Assembly (NCBI GenBank): GCA_903876625.1
Contig: CAIRAO010000292.1
Location: 1 to 32,238, forward strand
Source: an uncultured Gallionellaceae bacterium
GTDB lineage: Bacteria > Pseudomonadota > Gammaproteobacteria > Burkholderiales > Gallionellaceae
Length of the DNA: 32,238 nucleotides
Direction: 5' to 3'
This document shows, in pieces, positions 1 through 8,900 of the stretch. The translations under genes were made by a program, and so were the position numbers. Positions within the stretch are counted from its first letter, which is position 1, and each line of letters opens with the position of its first letter. The notes under the pieces are model-generated. The model saw nothing but the letters and a program-made list of their open reading frames with translations, was not told the DNA's origin and ran no database searches.

Positions 1-273
1 CTCCTTCTTATGCATGTCTCTGGCTGAAATCACACGAATTTTCCCGCCAGTGTTACGCTGGGTGAAAGTGATATGCAGCGTTCGCCCTTCATTTGTCTTA
101 CCCAATGCGTGAAAGCGATGTTCACCTTCGCTGTGTTTCATGTCTGCAAGCAGAAGTAGCGGTTTATTGAAAAAAACCTGCTCTGACTCAGCCGTTGAAA
201 CGCCGTGCTTGTCATTCTTGCGAATGTTCCCATTATCCCAATCGAAATCGGTAATCTTAGTGAGATCAATCAT
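1..273 (-). CDS. brnT: BrnT-family ribonuclease toxin (partial, 3' end outside window)
   Basis: Reading the minus strand from the ATG at 273 gives 91 codons that run off the left edge, starting MIDLTKITDFDWD and continuing with GEHRFHALGKT, GRTLHITFT and IRVISARDMHKKE. This is the DUF497/BrnT pattern: an N-terminal FDWD-like motif, a central ERF/ALG segment and the RIISAR block near the C-terminus. BrnT is a RelE-fold ribonuclease toxin of a type II toxin-antitoxin pair; its BrnA antitoxin gene normally follows it and would lie just outside the window to the left. No Shine-Dalgarno sequence is obvious. A perfect inverted repeat lies directly upstream and may be the autoregulatory operator. 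The family call is by motif recognition; only the last few residues are missing. Confidence 0.85.
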   Translation of the reverse strand, partial: MIDLTKITDFDWDNGNIRKNDKHGVSTAESEQVFFNKPLLLLADMKHSEGEHRFHALGKTNEGRTLHITFTQRNTGGKIRVISARDMHKKE

Positions 274-276
274 TTG

Positions 277-297
277 TGTATATTATGGTGATATACA
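277..297. promoter_or_regulatory. Inverted repeat upstream of brnT, candidate operator
   Basis: The sequence is TGTATAT, seven bases, then ATATACA: perfect 7-bp arms 3 bases upstream of the brnT start codon. BrnA-type ribbon-helix-helix antitoxins are known to bind palindromes at their own promoter, so this is a natural operator candidate. Binding itself is inferred. Confidence 0.45.
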
Positions 298-333
298 GTA
301 AAAAGCAAATTCTCTTGATTTGAACTTGTGATT

Positions 334-354
334 CCCCGCAGTCTGGCTGCGGGG
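334..354. repeat. REP-like hairpin 1
   Basis: CCCCGCAG, TCTGG, CTGCGGGG: perfect 8-bp arms around a 5-base loop. It shares the loop TCTGG and the CCCCGC stem start with the hairpin at 427-451, which suggests two copies of one REP family. Confidence 0.55.
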
Positions 355-365
355 ATGCGCTTTTT

Positions 366-400
366 CCTTCCCCATTAGGGGGAAGGCTGGGATGAGGGAG
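366..400 (-). repeat. Diverged copy of the palindromic arm repeat
   Basis: The segment starting CCTTCCCCATTAGGGGGAAG and ending GATGAGGGAG matches the right-hand form of the arm that recurs throughout the window, with several substitutions. It lies between the two REP-like hairpins. Confidence 0.55.
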
Positions 401-426
401 CGTTGTTAACACAATCTGCCGGTTAA

Positions 427-451
427 TACCCCGCGCTCTGGGCGTGGGGTA
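427..451. repeat. REP-like hairpin 2
   Basis: TACCCCGCGC, TCTGG, GCGTGGGGTA: 10-bp arms with one G-T mismatch. It is followed by AGTTTATTAT-like sequence; hairpins followed by TAGTTYAT are typical of REP elements moved by RAYT transposases. No RAYT gene is present in the window. Confidence 0.5.
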
Positions 452-607
452 GTTTATTATAAGATGCTCGAACACCCCAATTGGGCCGTTTAGGGAAGTC
501 CACACTTGGTTTTCTTCCCCTGCAGAACAGTCATTCGCGACTATTTATTTGCCAACTTTGAAAGCTTGGTTCTGACGCTGTCTGACAGACTAAATCAGAA
601 TTGTTAT

Positions 608-2767
608 CTAATGCAGGGTCGGTTTAGGCAATATGTTAACGGCAAATTTTGGATTCTTTTGCAGCAGGTCAACTTCATCGCTCAAAATATGTACTGCTTC
701 GTTTAGCAAAACATCCTTGGAGTTTTTTTGAGCTTTTTCCAAAGCCAAATCAGCTGCCAAATTCCGCTCATTAGACTGCAGGCCATCGTCTTGCCTATCA
801 GCAATACTATTTGCAACTGCCAGCTTACTGCTGCCGTGTGATTTAATTCGCGCTTCCTGCAATTCCCGTTCTTTGCGCCGGTCAGCTTCGTTGAGCGAGA
901 TTAAATTCTTTTTACGTTGCTCGTTTGCCTCGGCGATCTCTTTGGTTAGGTACTGGAAATCCGTATCCTTGCTAACGCGAGTATCATGGCTCGCTCTGAG
1001 CAATGGTACAACTCCACTCAGATCCCCGGCGGGAATGTAGTCAGCAGCCTTGATTTGCGACCAGGGTAAAGCGTTGTCGTAACTGCTTTCACCAAACTCA
1101 CTCGATTCAACTTGCGCCGGAAAATTGATGTCCGGTGTCACGCCGCGTAACTGAGTCGTGCCTCCATTGATACGAAAGAATTGGGCTATAGTCATCTTTA
1201 GTTCGCCAAAACCGGGATTTTCGTTTTTTACAAGTTGATCCAGATTGATCACACTTTGCACTGTTCCTTTTCCAAAACTGGGTTCGCCGATCACGAGGCC
1301 ACGGCCATAATCTTGAATAGCTGCTGCAAAAATCTCAGAAGCGGAGGCCGAAGCACGGTTGATTAATACACCCAGCGGCCCATCCCAGGCAAGTCCCGCC
1401 TGCGTATCATTTTCGACACTAATATTACCTTTTGAATCACGCTGCTGTACCACTGGCCCTTTGTCAATAAACAGGCCGGTCAGTTCGATTGCTTCGGCTA
1501 ATGAACCACCACCATTGTTGCGCAGATCCATCAGCACACTATCCACTTTATCTTTTTTTAGTTCTTCCAAAAGGCGCGATACATCGCGAGTCGCACTTCT
1601 GAAATCTTTGTCGCCCTTTTGATGGGCGGCAAAATCCTGATAAAAACCGGGTAAGGAAATAACGCCAATGCGTCGCGTTGTTTTGCCTTCTTTAACTTCG
1701 ATCACGGATTTTTTTGCAGCCTGTTTGTCCAGACTGATTTTTTTTCTTACCAGTGAAATAGACTTGTGCTCTCCATCAGGTCCGGCATCCACCGGGAGTA
1801 TATCGAGAACAACCACGCTGTCTTCCGTCCCGCGAATGATCGCTACCGTGTCATCCAGACGCCAACCCATGACATCTACAATGGCACCTTCTTTTCCCTG
1901 CCCGACACCCACGATGCGGTCGCCTGCTTTAAATTTTCCCGAAAGTAATGCGGGTCCTCCAGCGACTAATTCTCTGATGATAGTGTATTCATCTTTTTCC
2001 TGAAGCACCGCTCCGATACCAACCAGAGACAACTTCATCGAAATATCAAACTCTTCTGCAGCACGACGACCAAAATAACTGGTATGCGGATCGATCGCAG
2101 TTGTATAGGCGTTCATAAAATACTGGAAAACATCGTCTCCGTTAATCTTGGATAGCCCGCTCAACATTTTGTCATAGCGTTTATTCAGGGTGTCGCGAAT
2201 AGATTTGTCATCCTTGCCAGCCAGTTTGAGGCGCAGCCAGTCATTCTTTACACGCTTGCGCCACAAGTCGTTTAATTCATTTTCAGATTTAGCCCATGTT
2301 GCATTTTTTCGATTGAATTGATAACTTTCATGCTCCTTAAAATCAAATCCTTTGTCGAGCAGGGCGCGGGCATAATTAATACGTTCCTCAATACTTTGCT
2401 GATAACGATTGAAAATAGCAAATGGAACGTGCAGGTCTTCATGGAATATAGCTTCATCAAGGCCGGTTCTTGCAGGAGAGAATAAATCGATGTCGGATTG
2501 CAAGAAGAATATTTTTTCGCTATCCAGTGTTTTTAGATAGTTATCGAAAATGGCGGAAGACATCTCATCGTCCAGCGGTACATGTTTGTAATGGTGGCGA
2601 GTCAGCACTTCGGCAGATAGATGCGCTGCCTGAGATTGATCAGGCCGGGGTTCAAGTTCCAGCGTCGCAAGCGCAACGTTGAATGTGGCCACCTGAACGA
2701 GTGCCAGTAAAGCCCAAAGCAATATTTTATTCATGTGCAAACCCGAAAGCTTAAAAATGTTTCGCAT
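608..2767 (-). CDS. prc: Carboxy-terminal (tail-specific) processing peptidase, family S41A
   Basis: This periplasmic serine protease removes or degrades proteins by recognising their C-termini; in E. coli Prc/Tsp acts on tagged proteins and penicillin-binding protein 3. The 719 residues hold a hydrophobic signal segment (about residues 12-34), an N-terminal helical region, a PDZ domain (about 240-330), the S41 catalytic core and a C-terminal DUF3340-like extension. The motif SASASEIF with S475, D486 in AIQDYG and K500 in SFGKGTVQ gives the Ser-Lys dyad and accessory Asp at the family spacing. Two starts are possible: the ATG at 2767, or the ATG at 2734 giving MNKILLWALLALV, which makes a cleaner signal peptide; neither has a strong ribosome site. 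Transcription diverges from phoR. Length is close to the family norm of about 680-720. Confidence 0.95.
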   Translation of the reverse strand: MRNIFKLSGLHMNKILLWALLALVQVATFNVALATLELEPRPDQSQAAHLSAEVLTRHHYKHVPLDDEMSSAIFDNYLKTLDSEKIFFLQSDIDLFSPARTGLDEAIFHEDLHVPFAIFNRYQQSIEERINYARALLDKGFDFKEHESYQFNRKNATWAKSENELNDLWRKRVKNDWLRLKLAGKDDKSIRDTLNKRYDKMLSGLSKINGDDVFQYFMNAYTTAIDPHTSYFGRRAAEEFDISMKLSLVGIGAVLQEKDEYTIIRELVAGGPALLSGKFKAGDRIVGVGQGKEGAIVDVMGWRLDDTVAIIRGTEDSVVVLDILPVDAGPDGEHKSISLVRKKISLDKQAAKKSVIEVKEGKTTRRIGVISLPGFYQDFAAHQKGDKDFRSATRDVSRLLEELKKDKVDSVLMDLRNNGGGSLAEAIELTGLFIDKGPVVQQRDSKGNISVENDTQAGLAWDGPLGVLINRASASASEIFAAAIQDYGRGLVIGEPSFGKGTVQSVINLDQLVKNENPGFGELKMTIAQFFRINGGTTQLRGVTPDINFPAQVESSEFGESSYDNALPWSQIKAADYIPAGDLSGVVPLLRASHDTRVSKDTDFQYLTKEIAEANEQRKKNLISLNEADRRKERELQEARIKSHGSSKLAVANSIADRQDDGLQSNERNLAADLALEKAQKNSKDVLLNEAVHILSDEVDLLQKNPKFAVNILPKPTLH

Positions 2768-2939
2768 TATACTTGTTGTCCGGAAAGGAAATGAATGAAA
2801 GCTGGGACTTCAGTTTTTTGGCTTAGTTCAACAACAGTCGGGGTTTTTTCAGCAGGGCGAGTTTCACATTTCTTCAGAAGACCGCTGTTAACCGGTTTTT
2901 ATAGGATAATGGCGCAATGAAAATTTATGGATTTTAAGT

Positions 2940-4238
2940 GTGTTTGATTTCTGGCAACGTGCTTTGATCTACCCGCTGACGATACTGTTGGTGTCTCTAT
3001 TGCTTTGGAGCATTTTGGGAGCATTGCCCGCGGCACTTTTCTTTGGCTGCGCAATTTTACTGCGCTTGCTTTTCAATCTGCATAAGCTTGGTGCGTTGGA
3101 GTTCTGGTCTTTGTCCCCGGATACACGCAACGTTCCGGAAGATAGCGGTTTGTGGGAAGACGTATTTACGCGCCTGAATAAAATGATGCGCAAACGGCGC
3201 GAAGAACGCGAAAAGTATGCAACGGCTCTCCATCAGATCGAACAAGCCACTTCAGCCTTGCCTGAAGGCGTGGTGATTCTGGATGATGCCGATCATGTCG
3301 AGTGGTGCAATCCGCTGGCAGAGACACATTTCGGTTTGGATAGCGTTCGCGATGTCGGGCAACAGATCACCTATTTGGCACGTCAGCCCGAATTTGTGCA
3401 ATTCCTTGCGGTCGCTAATTATGCGGCTCCGTTGATTTTGCGCGGAACCCGTCAGGATGAGTTGGTGCTGTCAATAAAAGTTGTTCCCTATGGCATAAAC
3501 AAAAAGCTGTTGATCAGCCGGGACATTACTCAGTTGGAACGCATCGAAACGATGCGGCGCGATTTTGTGGCAAATGTGTCTCATGAGCTGCGCACGCCAC
3601 TGACAGTCATTAATGGTTTCGTTGAAACGTTACAGGATATGTCGCAGTTGGATAACGATATGGCGCGCCGCGCACTGGATTTAATGGGAGATCAGGCGCG
3701 TCGGATGGAAGGCTTGGTGAACGATCTGTTAACCCTCTCACGGCTCGAGAATACGAACAATACGCTGGCAGAGGAAGTGGTAAATGTCCCGTTGTTGCTG
3801 AAATCGATACAGCAGGAAGGCCAGGCACTGAGTGCAGGAAAGCACATGATGACGCTGGAGCTGGATTCAACGGCAAAGTTGCAAGGCAATACTGCGGAGT
3901 TGCGCAGTGCTTTTGGCAATCTGGTATCCAACGCGGTACGTTATACCCCCCAGGGAGGTGCGATCATCATTCGCTGGGGCGAGCATGTCAACGGAGCCTT
4001 GAAATTCAGTGTGCGCGATAGCGGGATCGGGGTCGCTCCGGAACACATCCCGCGTTTGACGGAAAGGTTTTATCGGGTGGATCGGAGCCGTTCAAGAGAA
4101 ACGGGCGGGACCGGATTGGGTTTGGCTATTGTTAAGCACATCGTCAGCCGTCATCAGGGACATTTGGAGATCGTGAGCGAAGAAGGTCAAGGCAGCACCT
4201 TCAGCATAGTTTTTCCTGCGAAGAGACATTTGGAATAG
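2940..4238 (+). CDS. phoR: Phosphate-regulon sensor histidine kinase PhoR
   Basis: This is a membrane histidine kinase of the phosphate-starvation system. There are two transmembrane helices near residues 9-46, a PAS domain around 100-195 (EGVVILDDADHVEWCN), a dimerisation/phosphoacceptor domain with H215 in VSHELRTPLT, and a HATPase domain with N-box NLVSNAVRYT (327-336), G1 DSGIG (360-364), the F-box segment ERFYRVDRSRS and G2 GTGLGL (390-395). The size of 432 residues and the architecture match PhoR. The start is GTG at 2940; nearby ATGs lead to immediate stops in other frames. Its usual partner phoB is not next to it: upstream is the divergent prc gene, so phoB must be elsewhere or the gene order is rearranged. 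No Pho box is evident upstream. Confidence 0.92.
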   Translation: MFDFWQRALIYPLTILLVSLLLWSILGALPAALFFGCAILLRLLFNLHKLGALEFWSLSPDTRNVPEDSGLWEDVFTRLNKMMRKRREEREKYATALHQIEQATSALPEGVVILDDADHVEWCNPLAETHFGLDSVRDVGQQITYLARQPEFVQFLAVANYAAPLILRGTRQDELVLSIKVVPYGINKKLLISRDITQLERIETMRRDFVANVSHELRTPLTVINGFVETLQDMSQLDNDMARRALDLMGDQARRMEGLVNDLLTLSRLENTNNTLAEEVVNVPLLLKSIQQEGQALSAGKHMMTLELDSTAKLQGNTAELRSAFGNLVSNAVRYTPQGGAIIIRWGEHVNGALKFSVRDSGIGVAPEHIPRLTERFYRVDRSRSRETGGTGLGLAIVKHIVSRHQGHLEIVSEEGQGSTFSIVFPAKRHLE

Positions 4239-4257
4239 ATGCCCGTAATGAGTTTTC

Positions 4258-5877
4258 TTAAGCGGGTGTAAAACTGACGCGTTCGAAATCGAGACCTTTG
4301 ATGACGCTGAATCCTAACTTTACTGTCTGATGCCTGTCTTCAATGTCGATGATTTCAGCAATATGGTTGGGTTGGAAGAAGTTTCTGGGCACGATCAGGC
4401 TGGGTGGCGTTTTTAAAGCCGGCACTGCAGGTAATAATAAAGCAGCATGTGCTCTGTCAGTCGGATTGTCATTGAGTCCTTTATTTTGAATTGAAATCGG
4501 CTGAGCTAGACCGGGGAAATATTGGATTCCCATCCGCAACTTCCCCTTTATCGTAACGACCACCCAGCTTATCTTGCCAATCATGAAGGCATTTGCATCG
4601 TCTGCTTTTAAAGCAACGATCTGATGAGCTCCGATGCGTTCACCCTGCTGCTCTTCACGCAATAAGTTGGCTCCCGAAATACTTTCATTCTCAATGCGCC
4701 AGCTTTCCAAATTGAAACCAAGATCGACTATTTTCTGACGATTTGTATCCGGTAAGACACGGCCAAATGTGACTAATTGTTTTAGTCCCATTGTGTCTGC
4801 ACCGACTTCTTTATTGTGCTGTCTAAAAGGCTTCAGCGTAATGTGCGCATAGATAGCTTCGAGGCTGTAGCATAATTCCGCTGTCTGTTCAACGGTATGG
4901 CGATCAGCTTGACGGTAACTATTTTGCTCGCAAAGGTATTGATGCAATTTATTCAAAAACTCAGCACACTCTACGCTATTGCAGTCTCCCAGCTCAAGTT
5001 GCTGGGGCGCCTGTCCCTGTTGTAACAATATGCTTTTGACACGCAACAATTTACTCAACGGCACCATGGCAAAATAGCGCATCTCGCCTGAATTCGAGAT
5101 GATCTTTATGCCCTGCAATCCTTGTGAACTCGAAAGATCCACTGCCAAGGGTGGAGCATCGGCTTCGCTAACAGAGAACTTGCTGCCAACTTCGATGACA
5201 TGGCTCCATTGGTTTAACCAATGATCAAGCATTTGCAACTGGGCTCGCGATAGTTCGTCCGGATGGGCGTGACTGACCAGAAGCGTTTTTACCCAAACTG
5301 TCTGGCAGTTGCCGGGGTGATTGGGTGAATGGAGTGCATCCATTACTACTTGTTGCTGGAATTCATGCTTTTCGGCAAAAGCGTACAGGGAGTGAAGTTG
5401 TTGCCATAGATTGGCATCAAACTCATAGCCGTTGCGCTGATGTTCGAATATCTGAAGTCCGATATAGCGCATGCAACGTTGTGTTAATAAGGCAACCAAC
5501 TTTTCAAGTTGTTTATCCCCATCGAGGCAAGCCACAAGGCAACGTTGGTAACCTTTCAAGATTCCACGCCACAAAGCGATGATAGCGGTGAAGGTAGCCA
5601 TGGCGTCGTCGCTAAAAGGGAGCTTTTTAGAGATCAGTTTTTTTGCGTAGTCAGCCTGAACAAGAATCAGCGTTTCACAAAGTAATTCGAGTGTATTGAA
5701 TCGCTCCAAGCCGGACATCAGGTAAAGGTTGAGTTCGTCCACTTGTGAGCGAAGGATTCCATGTGCTTGATGCAAGTTGGTCAGCTGTAATTGTTGAAGC
5801 CAAACTTCGCAACCGGGTTTGTCAATGAAAGCGGGTCGTGCACGCGGATCGGTAGGTTCAAGTTTTATATCGAGCAT
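4258..5877 (-). CDS. PilZ-like domain protein (conserved, function unknown)
   Basis: A 539-residue cytoplasmic protein without signal peptide or membrane helices. Residues 1-350 are helix-rich, with no motif I recognise. Residues about 393-465 look like a PilZ beta-barrel: WRIENESISG carries the [D/N]xSxxG signature (N397, S399, G402), followed by RIGAHQIVALK, FMIGKISWVV and LRMGIQYFPG, which alternate like beta-strands. The arginine pair RxxxR that completes a canonical c-di-GMP site is not visible upstream. The layout resembles large proteobacterial proteins annotated as PilZ or 'molecular chaperone' and the FimW type of c-di-GMP effector; that link is from memory and moderate at best. It converges on phoR and lies 72 bases downstream of the minus-strand oxidoreductase; a palindrome in that gap may act in its control. 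Confidence 0.55.
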   Translation of the reverse strand: MLDIKLEPTDPRARPAFIDKPGCEVWLQQLQLTNLHQAHGILRSQVDELNLYLMSGLERFNTLELLCETLILVQADYAKKLISKKLPFSDDAMATFTAIIALWRGILKGYQRCLVACLDGDKQLEKLVALLTQRCMRYIGLQIFEHQRNGYEFDANLWQQLHSLYAFAEKHEFQQQVVMDALHSPNHPGNCQTVWVKTLLVSHAHPDELSRAQLQMLDHWLNQWSHVIEVGSKFSVSEADAPPLAVDLSSSQGLQGIKIISNSGEMRYFAMVPLSKLLRVKSILLQQGQAPQQLELGDCNSVECAEFLNKLHQYLCEQNSYRQADRHTVEQTAELCYSLEAIYAHITLKPFRQHNKEVGADTMGLKQLVTFGRVLPDTNRQKIVDLGFNLESWRIENESISGANLLREEQQGERIGAHQIVALKADDANAFMIGKISWVVVTIKGKLRMGIQYFPGLAQPISIQNKGLNDNPTDRAHAALLLPAVPALKTPPSLIVPRNFFQPNHIAEIIDIEDRHQTVKLGFSVIKGLDFERVSFTPA

Positions 5878-5911
5878 GGGTGATCTTAAAATACAATATG
5901 ATCAAAAGTTT

Positions 5912-5927
5912 ATTTGCGAACGCAAAT
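5912..5927. promoter_or_regulatory. Palindrome between the oxidoreductase and PilZ-like genes
   Basis: ATTTGCG, AA, CGCAAAT: perfect 7-bp arms, followed by a further half site GCGCAAAT at 929-936 of the same kilobase (5929-5936). With a 2-base gap it suits a dimeric repressor better than a terminator, and no T-run follows on the minus strand. Candidate operator for the minus-strand gene starting at 5877. Confidence 0.35.
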
Positions 5928-5949
5928 CGCGCAAATAATCATTTCAATA

Positions 5950-8900
5950 TTAAAGCAGTACACGTTCTATTCCGCCATTATTAGCTTTTTGCACGTAATC
6001 TGCCAGCCAGTTTTCACCGAGTAGATACTTGGCCATCTCTACCACAATGTAGTCCGGGGTGGCATTGGTATCGTCGACATAGCGCGACAAGCCCAGTTGG
6101 CATGCCGGACAAGAGGTCAGAATTTTAACTTCTCCGGAAAATCCATCGCTGCGTAATGCGTCCGCGCCTTGGCGTAATTCTTCTTCTTTGCGGAAACGCA
6201 CTTGAGTGGCAATATGCGGATTGCTCAAGGCCCAAGTACCCGATTCACCGCAGCAACGATCATTGAGCTTTACTGTCGTATTCATCAGCTTGCTCACCAC
6301 CTCCAATGACTTATATGTTTTCATCGGTGTATGGCATGGCTCGTGGTACATGTACCGCACTGACACGGCATCGCGCAGCGCTGGGGCGGGAAGTGCGGTG
6401 GCTTGCCGCTCTCCTGGCTTCGCATCAGTCTGGTCTATATGCGGCAAGTGTAAGGCACCTTTCAAGCGTGCCGCTTCCAGTTGCACACCTTTTTCAAGCA
6501 GATATTCGTGAATATCAAGCAGCCGGCAACCGGGAAATATCTTATCGAACTGGTATTTCAATAACTGATCCATGCAGGTGCCGCAAGAAACGATCACGGT
6601 CTTGATGTCGAGATAATTCAGCGTGTTGGCCACACGATGGAAGAGCACCCGGTTGTCGGTGGTGATCTGATTGCCCTTGTCCTCGTCTCCAATAGAGGTT
6701 TGCGGGTAGCCACAGCACAAGTATCCGGGTGGCAGAACGGTGATGGCGCCAGTTTCGTAGAGCATTGCCTGGGTAGCCAGCCCGATTTGCGAGAACATAC
6801 GCTCCGATCCGCAGCCGGGGAAATAAAATACCGCCTCTGATTCTTCATTGACTTTGTGCGGATCGCGAATCACCGGCACGATTGTGTTGTCTTCAATATC
6901 CAGTAATGCGCGCGCCGTTTTTTTGGGCAGGTTGCCCGGCATCGGTTTATTGAAAAAATGAATCACCTGAGATTTGATCGGCGGTTTGCCAACGGTTGCA
7001 TCAGGATGCGCGATCTGGGTGCGGAACAGCCCGAGGTTCTTGAAAATTTGATAACCGAGACGCTGCGCCTTGTAACCCCATTCGAGCATAAGCTTGCGCA
7101 GGATTTTTGTGGTGGTTGGGTCGGTTGCGCTAAGGTAGAGCATCGACACAGCTGATACCGGATTGAAATTCTTTTTGCCTTTAGAGCGCAAAAATTCTCG
7201 CATGGCAACGGTGACGTTACCAAAATCGATATTCACCGGGCACGGATTGAGACACTTATGGCACACCGTGCAATGATCCGCCACGTCATTGAATTCATCG
7301 AAGTGAGCAATCGAAATGCCGCGTCGCGTTTGTTCCTCATATAAAAACGCCTCGATCAGCAAAGATGTAGCGAGAATTTTATTGCGCGGTGAATAAAGAA
7401 GATTCGCGCGTGGCACATGGGTAGTGCAAACAGGTTTGCATTTGCCGCAACGCAGACAGTCTTTGATCGAATCGGAAATATTACCGAGCTCGCTCTTTTC
7501 CAAAATCAAACTTTCCAGTTCCATCAGATTAAAGCTGGGGGTGTAAGCGCGTTCAAGATTGCTTCCCGGCAATAACTTTCCTTTATTGAAATGCCCCTGC
7601 GGATCGATCCTGTTTTTGTAGTCAATAAAAGGAGCGATCTCTTCTGCTTCCAGATAATCAAATTTGGTAATACCGATACCATGTTCACCGGAGATCACGC
7701 CGCCCAGATCTCTGGCAAGCAGCATGATGCGATCCACTGCACCATAGGCTTGTTGCAGCATCTGGTAATCGTCCGAGTTCACGGGAATATTGGTATGCAC
7801 ATTACCATCCCCGGCGTGCATGTGCAGTGCAACAAATACCCGGCTTTTCAGTATCATCTGATGCAAAGCAGTGCAACGGTCAAGTATCGGTTGATACGTG
7901 CTGCCGCTGAATATCTGGCGCAACGGTTCGCGTACTTCGCTTTTCCATGAAGCGCGTAGTTCGTTTCTTTGAATAGCGTCGAAGACAGTTAAGTTGTTAG
8001 CTGTGGCCGCAGGGTTTAACTCACGGCTAGGTGAGTCCAGATTATCCAGCATCCACTCCCAGTTATTTCTAACATCGCTTAATAATTTGCGCGCATCTTG
8101 TTTGCGGTTGCCGAGCAACTCTTCGTTACCCAATTGCGCGTCGTCCTTATAATAGAGAGGCAGTTCACCGGCAAAAAATTCATCCAAGGCTCCCAGCAAT
8201 TTTATTTTATTGCTCAGCGACAACTCAATGTTGATCCGCTCGATACCGTCGCAGTAATCGCCCATGCGTGGAAGAGGTATCACCACATCCTCGTTGATCT
8301 TGAAGGCATTGGTGTGTTTCGCGATAGCAGCGGTGCGGGCACGATCCAGCCAGAACTTTTTACGCGCTTCGGCAGTGACGGCGATAAAGCCTTCACCTCG
8401 GCGCAAATTTGCCAGGCGCACTATTTCCGATGCGGTTTGTGCTGCGGCATTTTCGTCATCGCTCACTACATCGGCGATCAAAACCATTTTGGGGCGCCCG
8501 ATGCGTTTGGCTTTGGTGGCGTAACCTACTGCCTTCAGATAGCGTTCGTCCAAATGTTCCAAGCCGGCCAGAAAAGCCGAGGGGGTGTGAAATTCGCGTA
8601 GCGAATCTATTGCTCGCTCTCCCTCCGGGGGAGGGTTGGGGAGGGCTAAGCGAGTATGCCTGTTTCCTTTGTTAAATAATCCGGTGATTTCGACGATGGC
8701 GGGCACTGCCTCGCGCACCTGTCCAAAAAACTCCAAACACACGGTGCGGGTAAATTTAAATTCGCGATGCAGAACAAAACGCGCCGAAGTAATGATACCG
8801 TCACAGCCTTCTTTTTGAATGCCGGGCAGACCTGACAAAAATTTGTCGGTGACATCTTTACCCAAACCGGTCTTGCGGAAGTTTCCGCCGGGAATGCTGA

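Larger units (their letters stand above)
274..607. other. Gene-free stretch with REP-like hairpins and a degenerate palindromic arm
   Basis: These 334 bases between brnT and prc hold no convincing gene. They contain the candidate brnT operator (277-297), two GC-rich hairpins (334-354 and 427-451) and a diverged copy of the window-wide palindromic arm (366-400). Nothing recognisable was seen from about 460 to 607. Confidence 0.6.

Noticed and set aside
8098-8601. Plus-strand ORF of 167 residues opposite the oxidoreductase
   Set aside because: It lies wholly antisense to a strongly conserved FAD enzyme and shows no recognisable motif.
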